Assembly: GCA_034696485.1 (NCBI GenBank)
Contig: JAQIWT010001257.1
Coordinates: 1-11,641 of the forward strand
Source: Isohypsibius dastychi
Taxonomy: Eukaryota; Tardigrada; Eutardigrada; Parachela; Isohypsibiidae
Direction of reading: 5' to 3'
Length of the DNA stretch: 11,641 nucleotides
Within the stretch, counting starts at the first letter, position 1. Each line of letters opens with the position of its first letter. Below are positions 1 to 8,004 of this stretch, piece by piece. A program made the translations under genes and the position numbers. The notes beneath the pieces are model-generated. The model ran no database searches, was not told the DNA's origin, and worked only from the letters and a program-made list of their open reading frames with translations.

Positions 1-5
1 GGAAA

Positions 6-80
6 GGTTGTGGGATTAGCGTTTTGGTTGTGTGGGGTTGTGAGAATAGCGAAAAGTTGTGTAGGGTTGTGAGAATAGCC
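6..80. repeat. Short minisatellite, about 3 units of 29-30 bp
   Basis: Two near-identical 29-bp units occupy 27-55 and 56-80, sharing GGGTTGTGAGAATAGC. A more diverged copy lies at 6-26 (GGTTGTGGGATTAGCG). The array may continue beyond the left edge of the window. It falls in the predicted intron of the receptor gene, so it is probably non-coding. The G-rich strand is the plus strand. Confidence 0.75.
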
Positions 81-151
81 TCTCCGTAATATTTTTCCCA
101 TGAGTTTTGAAAACCTGGCATCGTAATTTTTTCTGATTTTGTTCTGCTGAC

Positions 152-742
152 CTTCACAAGTTCGCAGCTTGTGCTCGAAGTTCTTCCATTCCTCAGGTTT
201 ACAACCGTGAATTCATTAAGCCCAGTGAACGGAAGAAGTCCATAAACCGCCATGCCGACCCACACCAATGCTGCTATTGTATGAAGTCGTCGTGGGGAGA
301 TCCAAGCATTATATTTATACGGGAGCTTTACAGATAATAACACATGTGCCGCAAGTAATACCAGGATAGAAAGCGAAGCTCCGACGGAAACTGTAGCGCT
401 TGAATATCTCGCCAAGCAGACATAACGGTTCGATGTGAAATTTCCGCCATCGAGCCCATCGATGAATGAATATACATGAAAAGGCAGAAATAATCCCAGA
501 AGCAAATCCGCAAAGGCTAAATGTAGTAGTAAATGATGAGGCAGTTTTGCTCTGATATAGCGGAATTTGGCGAAAGAGATAATGACCAGGATGTTTCCGA
601 AAACAATGGCTGCGAAGAAAAATACTTCCAGGTAGATGTACAACTGAATAATCACAACAACCGTTCTGGATAGAATTTGTCGAGGATCAGGGTCGTTAGT
701 ATGGTTTTGTAAAAATTCCGAGGAGTTAATCATGAGAACCAT
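152..742 (-). CDS. Class A (rhodopsin-like) GPCR, N-terminal exon, partial
   Basis: This exon encodes the first 197 residues of a seven-transmembrane receptor of the plasma membrane; ligand unknown. The ATG at 742 has a strong context (CACCATGG). TM1 (about 30-57) carries the GN pair with Asn50 at position 1.50. TM2 (about 71-94) has LAFADLL with Asp79 at 2.50. TM3 begins near Cys109 (3.25). TM4 has Trp161 (4.50) and ends with a Pro. Cys193 is the expected partner in extracellular loop 2. Glycosylation sequons lie at N6, N14 and N101. Counting 25 residues from Cys109 puts the DRY site at 133-135, which reads His-Val-Leu, so the Arg is missing. The exon appears to end in phase 0 at 152 before a GTCAGC donor, because no hydrophobic TM5 follows in frame. 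TM5-TM7 should lie left of the window. Subfamily cannot be assigned. Confidence 0.8.
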
Positions 743-1046
743 GGTGAAAAAGGGATTTCTGCGATATGAGAGGATTGACGCGAGTCGCGAGCTTACACCT
801 GAAGTTTGCCCTTTTGCGAGCTGATTTATTGATATCAGTGAATCAGCGATTACCTGTCAGAAATAGACGATAATCCGTTACACTTATTAATGTCAATAAC
901 ACTAGCAGGGATCTTTATTCTTCGGTATTATTCAATCCTTTGCCCAACTTATTATTTCCGATGAGCGGAAGGAATTATTAGTTTTCTGCTGGTGAGTTAA
1001 TGATCAAAAACATGTGATTAATGAGCGATTCCAGAATCCTGTTTAA
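743..1046. other. Intergenic: receptor promoter side and 3' flank of the secreted-protein gene
   Basis: No gene is visible in this stretch. It lies upstream of the receptor start at 742 and downstream of the stop at 1047, both on the minus strand. It must hold the receptor's promoter or 5' UTR and the 3' UTR of the neighbour. Apart from the poly(A) signal at 914-919 no clear element is seen. Confidence 0.5.
914..919 (-). promoter_or_regulatory. Candidate poly(A) signal (AATAAA) of the secreted-protein gene
   Basis: A canonical AATAAA on the minus strand lies about 130 nt past the stop codon at 1047-1049. Position and strand suit the 3' end of that gene. A second minus-strand copy lies further on, near 823. 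Confidence 0.45.
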
Positions 1047-1929
1047 TCATGCAGCACAGCTGGGGAAATGTTGGCTACATTGATAAGCCGAATAGATCCT
1101 GTTTTGGAAGTCTTGATGCAGTGTTTTCGCTTCCGCTCCACATGTCGCTTCAACTTGATTCAGATAGCAATTCTCGTAGGATTTGACTTGACTGAAATCG
1201 AATTGTTAATTAATTCCTGTGATAATAGGAAGATACCACGACGTACCAACAAAGGTCACGGAGAACGTCTTTCCTGCGCAATGCGGCGGCAGGGTTCCTT
1301 GCACCAATACCGCTAGTTGCAGCACCGACTGATTCTGTTTGGTTTGCTGCACATTGTTTATGAACTGACTCCATTTTTTGAGCACACTGGAACACTTTTT
1401 GAGCTTTGGGAAACATGGCAGCGTCATCGCAGAATGAGAGGAATTGGATAGTACCCGATGCCACGACGTGTACGTCAGTCAGGTTTTTGGGAACACAGTT
1501 ACTCGTGTATTCCTGGAAGCATGTGGCTGCTCCTTTTCCGAGCCTGATAAAAATGAAGAAAAATGTTTCTAGAATTACTGCTGATTTATCTGGTTTCTAG
1601 AACATCTTCTTCATTTAAATGATCACACAGTTCTGTTCAAATGTGACTTTCTATTGCAGCATTTGTATACCATCGGGAAAAACATACCCACAAAGCCGGT
1701 CATACTGTTCTCTTGTCAGGACTCCTTTAGCATTTTGGGGAGTGAGCTGTTGAGCTTCATCCGACAAAGCAAATGCTACGAAGGGAAGGAAACAGGTGAT
1801 GAGTGATATTTCCTCGCATTGACCAGATTCAGGTTCTTCAGTCGTGGCATCCGCCGGAATAGAAGCGCTTAAGATTGCCTGAAGTTGGGTGCTGCACAAG
1901 AGCAAAAGGCTGACAGCTGGAAACTTCAT
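1047..1929 (-). CDS. Secreted cysteine-rich protein, 227 aa, family unknown
   Basis: Three exons join in phase: 1929-1688, 1543-1247 and 1191-1047. Introns are 144 nt (GTATGT donor) and 55 nt (GTACGT donor), both ending CAG. The product starts with a clear signal peptide (MKFPAVSLLLLC..., cleavage likely near residue 22). A short acidic, Thr/Pro-containing spacer follows, then a body with 14 cysteines, including a CC pair made across the second junction (LRDLCCQV), and CYLNQVEATC near the end. The cysteine count is even, fitting seven disulfides. NLT and NQT are glycosylation sequons. No transmembrane segment follows the signal, so export from the cell is inferred. The spacing recalls nematode DUF19/T20D4.11-like or arthropod haemolymph cysteine-rich proteins, but I cannot assign it to either. 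The agreement of phase and cysteine pattern across exons makes the model convincing. Confidence 0.8.
1567..1602. repeat. Two TTCTAGAA palindromes in intron 1 of the secreted-protein gene
   Basis: The 8-bp palindrome TTCTAGAA occurs at 1567-1574 and 1595-1602. It is repeated elsewhere in the window at 3960-3967 and 6466-6473. It matches a two-unit heat-shock-element core (TTCnnGAA). Function is unproven. Confidence 0.4.
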
Positions 1930-2866
1930 GATTTTTGGTAAAATAGCGAGTAATTCGGAACAAATTTTGAAACCCAGGAAATCACCAAAAGCGCGAAGTT
2001 CGTAGGGTTTTAAGAGCTTATCAACTTGATTATCGACTAGAATGGTTGAACCGGCAGTTTAATCATGATCAGGGATCTCCATCTGGAGAAAACTGTAGAA
2101 ATGAGCCGATTCATGATGTTGGCCACACTAGCGAAGCACCTACATTGTAAAACTCTGTGGACCTTACCCTGACCGAGTAATGGTTGCGATGACCGATTTG
2201 GTGGAGCTGACGACAAACCGGAAACGCTATCTGTACATTATTGTGGCAGTTTTTTTGTAAAATGCATTTCAATATTACGCTTTGAGCTTCCTGAGAAAGA
2301 ACAAAGCAGGAATCATTCTTTCTTTCATCACGTTCAGAAAGTAAAGTAATTTCCGGCAAGCAGTTGATCGAATGATATGCGAGCTGATGAGCCGGAATGT
2401 TCTGCATTCTGGTGGGCCTTGACGACACTGTCCATATAACTCTTGTTTCCATTTGAATAAGCTCCAAGAAGTTAATTTCTGCTTGTCCTAAGCTATTGTT
2501 TCAATTTGAGCAGTTCGCTTGATTGACTGAGCAGCAGTTACAGTGCGCTTTAATTCATGTTGATAACCGATAATTTTTTCTCATTGCGTAGTACAGACTT
2601 TCAACGAAACAAAATCTGCGGCAGAGCAGTTCACAAATAATGGAGAGCGCGAAAAACATGCAGATCCAATTTTAAAATCAATTCCGCATTATAGATGCAC
2701 CTGTATTCTGTAGTCTGCAATCCCATAATGCTGGGTGGCAAACAAAAAACACCCTGACCGCTATGAATCAATATAGCATTGACGACATGACAAGTCCCAC
2801 AGACATTTTCAACAAAAACCTTTTCGCGGATCGACAAAGTCGGAAATCGAATTGCGTAATTTTTCT
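1930..2866. other. Intergenic, no supportable gene
   Basis: This 937-bp stretch separates the secreted-protein start from the glutathione transferase stop. The longest open frame (minus strand, 2467-2111, 118 codons) opens with TTG. It shows no domain, signal peptide or splice-linked partner, so I do not call it. No tRNA-like or repeat structure was seen. A minus-strand ATTAAA at 2549-2554 could serve the glutathione transferase transcript, about 310 nt past its stop. The right side of the gap near 1930 should hold the promoter of the secreted-protein gene. Confidence 0.5.
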
Positions 2867-3820
2867 CTAAAAAGCCGATTTTGGACGCTTCGCGATCCAG
2901 TCTCGGATTCCCTTTAGGTTGTGAACTCGTTGGCAATGTTCTTTCAAAAGTGGCGTTTTCTCCAAAATACCAGGTTGAAGCGAATCCAGTGTATGGCAAA
3001 AACACGCGATATCGAAATCGCACCAAGTCGGGCTGGTCCCCACGAAAAAACCACGTCCGTTCTCGTTGTTTTGCAGGTGTTGTTCGAAAACCTGAAGAAA
3101 TTCCGGCAGAAGCTCTTTGATGTAACGTTCTTTTAGTTCCTCTTTTTTCTTGTCGTCCTTCTCCCCAAGCCATGCGCGAAGACCAACTTGTGCATCTGTA
3201 CGGGAATGCAAAAAAATTTAAAGAAAAAAGATGCGGTAAAAAATGAGAGAACTGGACTTTGAATAAATTTTTTTTAATTCCTTATTTTTATAAGAATTAT
3301 AATTTATTAATAATTATGATTATAATCCTAATTATAATAATTATTATTATAATAATTATGATATAGTATATTACAATTTTTACATAATAATTTTTTATAA
3401 TAATTTTTTAATTTATATAATGTTTTTATTTTTAATATCAATCATAATGAAATATCAAAACAATTACCGAAATTTTAGCAATCTTATTAATTAGCTAAAG
3501 ATCCATGATGTAAAGTCACCTGTCACATAATCGACCAGAGCATCAATTCTAGCTGTATCGACATCACCACGACCGGCCAAATTAAATCGTTTTGCCAAAA
3601 ATCGTCCAATGGCCTTGCTTTGACCAATGACCTCTCCGTCGACTTCCAAATAAGGGAGTTGATGAAACGGAGTTTTGTTCTTCATGGCTGGCCAGTCTTC
3701 CCTTTTGATTCGAACATCCTCATAATCAACAGCCGCATAAGCAAAAATCAATCTGGCTGGCTCGGCGAATCCCCGAATATCCAAATACACGAGCTTGTAG
3801 TGGGGATCATTTCTAGCCAT
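2867..3820 (-). CDS. Sigma-class glutathione S-transferase, 209 aa
   Basis: This cytosolic enzyme conjugates glutathione to electrophiles; sigma members can also act as prostaglandin D synthases or peroxidases. Exon 1 (3820-3520) encodes the thioredoxin-like domain. Tyr12 in YKLVYLDIRGFAEPARL is the expected catalytic residue. QLPYLEVDG holds the cis-Pro that contacts glutathione, and GQSKAIGRFLA is the SNAIL-type motif. Exon 2 (3195-2867) encodes the all-helical domain, with the N-capping segment SPTWCDFDIA and the ending WIAKRPKSAF, both typical of the class. The junction is phase 1 (ACAG|GTGACT donor, TACAG acceptor) and gives VTDAQVG. The 209-residue length is normal. The 324-nt intron is long for this window and extremely AT-rich. 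Without splicing, exon 1 would run on to a stop at about 3491. Class assignment is firm; the substrate is not. Confidence 0.93.
3196..3519 (-). repeat. AT-rich low-complexity intron of the glutathione transferase gene
   Basis: Between about 3262 and 3463 the sequence is almost entirely A and T. It contains a direct repeat of ATTATAATAATT at 3331-3342 and 3346-3357, each beginning with the palindrome ATTATAAT. The other introns in the window are mostly 52-105 nt. This one is 324 nt, so the AT-rich block looks like an expansion within a formerly short intron. Confidence 0.6.
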
Positions 3821-3959
3821 GACTGCGGGATCGGGCTACTAGATAATGCGTTGGGCTGAAAATGTGGCAGTGCTGTGCACAAATTTGAAAGAATTTAAAC
3901 TTGGAGTGAGAGGCGGAGTTGTTGATCGCGCTGTTTCTTTCTTTTGTGAACAGACATGG

Positions 3960-3967
3960 TTCTAGAA
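3960..3967. promoter_or_regulatory. TTCTAGAA dyad, heat-shock-element-like, upstream of the glutathione transferase
   Basis: This perfect palindrome lies about 140 bp upstream of the glutathione transferase ATG. Two inverted nGAAn units is less than the three usually needed for stable HSF trimer binding, so a role is speculative. Confidence 0.3.
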
Positions 3968-4241
3968 AAGGAGGGACTTGCTATGCAGTGGGAATACTGT
4001 GTATGCTCTTTGTCTGATATTCCGAATTATCGTCCTGTTCAATCTGACATCATAAAACCAACTTAGTTTAAATTTATTATACAGAACTTCATCGTAGATT
4101 AAAAGATTATGTACCCAAGAAAAATCGGTGTAGCGATTGAAATGAGATGAACCCAGTTGTTCGCAGCATTATTCTGATTTTCCAATCGAGAATGGTTTTT
4201 CTGTAAATGCCCGAACCAGCCGGCTGGGGATCAATACTGCT

Positions 4242-4249
4242 TGACGTCA
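4242..4249. promoter_or_regulatory. Perfect CRE/ATF palindrome TGACGTCA
   Basis: The full consensus cyclic-AMP response element, followed by a run of eight or more T, lies about 420 bp upstream of the glutathione transferase start. It is also 270 bp past the DNAJC27 stop. bZIP factors bind this site. Whether it acts on the glutathione transferase gene is inference. Confidence 0.35.
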
Positions 4250-4340
4250 TTTTTTTTCACTCGAACAGTTTCACTTTACCAAATAAGCTCTCGTGAAAGT
4301 AGTTGTTGCTCGCGGAAGCCAATAACGAGGCCTTCAACGG

Positions 4341-4346
4341 TTTATT
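4341..4346 (-). promoter_or_regulatory. Candidate poly(A) signal (AATAAA) of the DNAJC27 gene
   Basis: A canonical minus-strand AATAAA lies about 170 nt past the stop codon at 4518-4520. It is the closest canonical copy noticed downstream of that gene. Confidence 0.45.
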
Positions 4347-4517
4347 ATTCCTAAGGAATTAGTGGCAGTTTTCCGCTTTTCAAAGTTGAGCGGAAGTCTT
4401 TATCGCATTGAAGGCGAAAACCGGTTGAACGAGATCGTGATCAAATTGTCCCAGAAAATAATCACGCAGCTAGGCACGGATAAGAACTACAGTACTCGAA
4501 TGATCCTCTGTACTTGA

Positions 4518-5858
4518 TCATCTACCGAATAGTTTTGATTGTGAACCGGCTAGCGCATCTTTGCTCGCAGTTAGCAATTTAAATGCCTCCCCACTTCCAT
4601 AGACGGGACACTTGTCGGGATGAATTTGAGCTGCGATTCGGCGGTACGCTTTCGCGATCAAAGTACTAAAATAAAGCAGACATCACATAACATAGGAACA
4701 AATTAGTCAAATAAAATAAAAATCTGTCAATGTTGTTTCTTAGATTTTATTCACCTGTGTGCACCAAATGGCAACCCAAGTCTTTCCCAGTCATTACATC
4801 CATATAGTGTTCGGTATAAAGAAACAAGCTGTTCTGGATTCACAACATAACTCGCCGCTGTTTGGCTCGTTGAACAAGGATCTTGATGCGATATTCTTTT
4901 GAGCGAGCTTGCTAAATACTGAAATTACAGAAAACGTGTTTTTTCCCCAAAAAATAAAAATAATCAAATCAATATGATGATCTCGAAAAATGGTTGACTT
5001 TGCGACAAATTGTTCAATGTGGTTATCATCGTTATTATAGTTTTGATATAGAATAAGTAATTATATATTCAATCATTATCGTAGTTATGAGTTTATCTTA
5101 GCACGTTGTATTAATTTACCGGGATCAATTCAGTTACTCCTCTACCATCCTTGGCCGCGGTAAGGCAAACCCGAAACCCATGTTTTTCCGCCCAGTTTTC
5201 TATTTCTTGCATCGGTGCACACAACGTTTGTTTATCCAGCTGGAAATAAGAACGAAACTGTCAGTTTCACACAGTGATTACCACGAATGTTCATCGCACT
5301 CAATTAGTTTTCCGATTAAAACAAATACCCGCAGCGAAACTTTCCTTGTTTCCGACGAGCACTTTGATGAAATCTGGACTCTGTACGGGGAAGACCACAC
5401 TCAGCTCTCTGTACCAGTCCTCAAGCTGATCAAAAGAATTCCGGTCCGAGATATCGAATACGAATATGGCACCCGCAACGGCATGCATTGCATGACAATA
5501 CACGGCAGCTCTTCCGGTCAGAAATACTCTACTTCCGCTTAGATCAAAGAATCTGAAGGATACCCCGTCGGAATCCGGCTGATCTGAACTGAAATACAGA
5601 TCGCAACTGTAATAAAAGCACAGGTATTCCATAACATCGCTCGTACGATTTGAAATAAATGTCGCAAATGCAAGTCGGTTCCGATTCTGCGACGGCAGCC
5701 TTATGTTCGAGTATCTCGTTAACCAACGTCGTCTGTAAAGCAACCCGACTTCACAAATTAAACTCCGACCGAATAATGGAAGAAACAGTGACCTTTCCAA
5801 CGCCATTCATTCCAACAACGAGAATCCCGTTAGGCTGTCTAACTCCAGCTTCGGCCAT
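4518..5858 (-). CDS. DNAJC27: DNAJC27/RBJ homologue: Rab-like GTPase fused to a C-terminal J domain, 275 aa
   Basis: Six exons: 5858-5793, 5732-5647, 5588-5345, 5239-5120, 4918-4755, 4665-4518. In order, the GTPase has the P-loop GMNGVGKT (16-23, split by intron 1), switch II DLSGSRVF (66-73), G4 NKLD (131-134) and a G5-like LTAAK (158-162). A linker leads to the J domain (about 212-265): DWERLGLPFGAH, KAYRRIA and the HPD triad at 242-244. Length and order match the animal DNAJC27 family (about 273 aa), reported in vertebrates to act in MEK/ERK signalling. No C-terminal prenylation cysteines are present, as in that family. Intron 3 seems to start with GA, not GT (AACAAG|GAAAGT): the GT donors in the frame give the wrong phase, while the GA junction restores NKLD. 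Intron 2 could use a nearer acceptor (exon from 5606), adding six residues. Switch II lacks the usual Gln. Confidence 0.9.
5240..5344 (-). other. Apparent GA-AG intron in the DNAJC27 gene
   Basis: Exon 3 ends ...GTCGGAAACAAG at 5345 and the intron reads GAAAGT...TTTCCAG. The next exon begins CTGGATAAACAA at 5239. Apart from A in place of T at +2, the donor agrees with the consensus. The frame stays open to an in-frame TGA downstream. The later GT sites, GTTTCG and GTATTT, leave phase 1, which turns GGATAA into an immediate stop at this acceptor. The joined codons give Val-Gly-Asn-Lys-Leu-Asp, the G4 motif. Confidence 0.6.
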
Positions 5859-6139
5859 AACCAATATTTTATCCAAGAACAAAAATCAAAAACATGGTTT
5901 CGTAAGGCTACTTATCGAACCGTTCAACACATGGGCTGCTTGGAAACCACATACCCAAGCTCGCAACAGTGCGACAAAACGAATAATCTGTCGCAGGAAC
6001 TAAACACCAATTGATTATATGAACCATCAAACGAGGAATAAACACTGTAAGTCGAAGAAGAGTGATTGACTACTAAAGAAGCAATATAGGTACTTGTAAA
6101 TGTCGGATATAAACTGTATAATCCAGCAGGAGTTGATCA

Positions 6140-8004
6140 TCATGCCTTTTTGGTCTTCTTTTTCTTCTTCTTTTCTGGTGTAACATCCACAACAAATGCA
6201 ACTGGTTTCGCTGTTGGTATGGATGGCTACAGGACAAAGCGGTTTCAACAAACAGCTAACACATGCTATTTATTGATACCTTCGCAAAGTCTCCCGGATT
6301 ATTTTCTTTTCCGCCACGAGAATCTTTTTTCGAGCTTTTCGATGTTTTCAGCGTGGACTGCAGTTTCTGAAAGAAGTTTTTCTTCACACTATCCGATCGT
6401 TGATGTTGAAGCAGAGAAGCCGTGCCGGATTCCTACATAAAAACCAAGCATGAAAACTTGACAGCTTCTAGAATTACAGACTGGCTTAAGTGCACTCATA
6501 CCGTTTGGGGTTCTTCTTCTTCGTGGAGACCAAGTTCAAATTCTTCTTCTTGACTATGTCGCCATTCATGAGCAACGGACTCGACTGGATACGATGATTT
6601 CAAATGCGGAAGTTGCGCTTTGTTACGGCGATCCAGCTCTTCAAGCCGAGATGGTGTAGTCTCATTATACCGGAAGGGCTCTACAAAATTAAATTGATAT
6701 GTGACAGTCCAAGTGTAGTTTTCCAGCCATACTTACGGGTTTCACACCTACTACTAATGGACGTCCTTGAAACAGATGTCATTGATATTGATCTAGGAAT
6801 ACTGGTTGTCTCCAGTGCGCAATCTGGCTCATCTTCGTATAATGGAATGTTCGACAACGAAGTCTGGGATCGTGACCTTTGAATTAGTAAAAGTTAAACA
6901 AACGAAAGCACAGAGTTGAATCACATACGTTGCGCGAGAAAACGAAATAGTCGGTGAAACCGCAACTCTTGGCACCACATGAACCCTTTCAGAATCTACA
7001 ACAGAATCAAAATTCTTAATCAAAATGGGAAATGTATGCTCCTCCGAAAAAAATCGAAGTGAACGGCTGAAAATTAACGTACCGTGTTTCGTTTCAGCTT
7101 TTGTTTTCATATCCAATTCCCGCCGCAGATCTGCCACCACGTTAGCCAACAGTGCGCTTTTCTCTGCATTCTTCCTCAGCTGCGCAATTTCTTCGTCCCT
7201 GGCTTGCAGCTTCCGGCGATAATCCCGATCTTTTTGCTCAGTTTCAACTGATAATCTGGCTAACAATTCCTGTTCTTTCTTGGCGAATTCGGACACCAAC
7301 GCCTCACGTTCAGTTTGTTCAGCGTCGCTTGATTTGGAACGAGCGAGATTCAAATTCTTCACAACAATGTCTTTCTGATGAAGCTCCAAACGAAGTTCCG
7401 TGTTTGTTTGTTCCAGCTGCTGGTTGAAATTCCGCAGTCTGTCAAGCTTCACCGACATTCCGTCGTTCGCTTCCTGCGTTTTCTGCGAATTCACGTTGGC
7501 TTCTTCTAGTTGTTGCTCCAGAGACCGAATGTAGCTGGACAACTCAGTTATCTGTGAAGCTTGACTTTCAACTTGCAACTTCAATTCAACAGCGAGACTT
7601 TCAGCAGCATCCTTGCCAATCACAAGAGAGGCCATCTCGTCCAGCAGCGTTCGTTGTTTTTCCTGCAAAATCAGCCAGCCTTCTTCGGAATCCAGTTTTT
7701 CCATCAGCACCGACGTCATCTGCAACTGCAAAGATTCCACATCTGAATTCGGGGATACCCCATGATCTCCATCGAACAAACTGCCGAAATCCACATCGTG
7801 AAACGAATTCCGCTCTGAGCCGTCCATGATGTCAGGAAGTGGCGCGATGCTCATGTGTGAGGCAGTTATTCCAATTTCATTAAAATGCGAGGGTAGAAGT
7901 TTACGAAGATGCAGCAGATTCGTTTTTAAACACTTCACACGGTTGAAAAGTGGATTCCAAACGTCGTCCATTTCAACAGATCCGTCTTCAATCGAGTTCT
8001 CCAT
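6140..8004 (-). CDS. Short NuMA/Mud/LIN-5-like coiled-coil protein with LGN-binding motif, 515 aa
   Basis: Likely a mitotic spindle-orientation adaptor linking cortical LGN/Pins to dynein. Six exons join in phase: 8004-7083, 6995-6929, 6876-6737, 6680-6502, 6432-6280, 6226-6140. The ATG at 8004 follows an in-frame TAA at 8026-8028. Residues 1-95 are acidic and without a recognised domain. About 95-305 is heptad-rich coiled coil (for example SYIRSLEQQLEEAN). Then comes a Ser/Thr/Arg-rich tail. At 388-411 it has RLEELDRRNKAQ followed by LPHLKSSYPVES. As I recall it, this matches the human NuMA segment that binds the LGN TPR repeats (RN...PPHLK..YPLES). A KEN box lies at 478-480, T503-P-E-K is a Cdk-type site and the end is Lys-rich. 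Human NuMA is about 2,100 residues and LIN-5 about 820; no N-terminal hook/CH domain is seen here. Family assignment rests mainly on this motif and overall order. Confidence 0.75.

Larger units (their letters stand above)
3821..4517. other. Intergenic: glutathione transferase promoter and DNAJC27 3' flank
   Basis: No coding region is supported here. The left part is the 5' flank of the glutathione transferase gene (start 3820) and the right part is the 3' flank of the DNAJC27 gene (stop 4518). Visible motifs are a TTCTAGAA dyad at 3960-3967, a TGACGTCA palindrome at 4242-4249 and a minus-strand AATAAA at 4341-4346. No TATA box is evident close to 3820. Confidence 0.5.

Noticed and set aside
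1206-1464. Two minus-strand open frames that look like small proteins
   Set aside because: One is a shadow frame; the other is the second exon of the secreted protein plus read-through into intron 2.
2111-2467. 118-codon open frame on the minus strand
   Set aside because: It opens with TTG, has no signal peptide, domain or splice partner, and its composition does not look coding.
2631-3173. 180-codon open frame on the minus strand
   Set aside because: It overlaps the glutathione transferase second exon in another frame and continues into its 3' flank; the transferase frame is the real one.
3262-3463. TATA boxes and a replication origin in the AT-rich block
   Set aside because: Any AT-only sequence contains such matches, and the block lies inside a confidently spliced intron.
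5120-5345. GT donors GTTTCG or GTATTT after NKES in DNAJC27, with an acceptor inside exon 4 at GATGCAAG
   Set aside because: This keeps frame but uses an acceptor with no pyrimidine tract, deletes eleven residues and destroys the NKxD motif. The GA-AG model explains the protein better.
5180-5542. 120-codon plus-strand open frame
   Set aside because: It is antisense to DNAJC27 exons 3 and 4, whose conserved motifs fix the true strand.
5589-5646. A 40-nt version of DNAJC27 intron 2 (acceptor giving exon start at 5606)
   Set aside because: In frame, but shorter than any other intron here, and it inserts six residues where the Rab alignment does not expect them. It is kept only as an alternative.
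7600-7700. A CC1-box-like dynein light-intermediate-chain motif (AAESLAVEL) in the NuMA-like coiled coil
   Set aside because: The expected Gly of AAxxG is not in place and the match is too short to claim.
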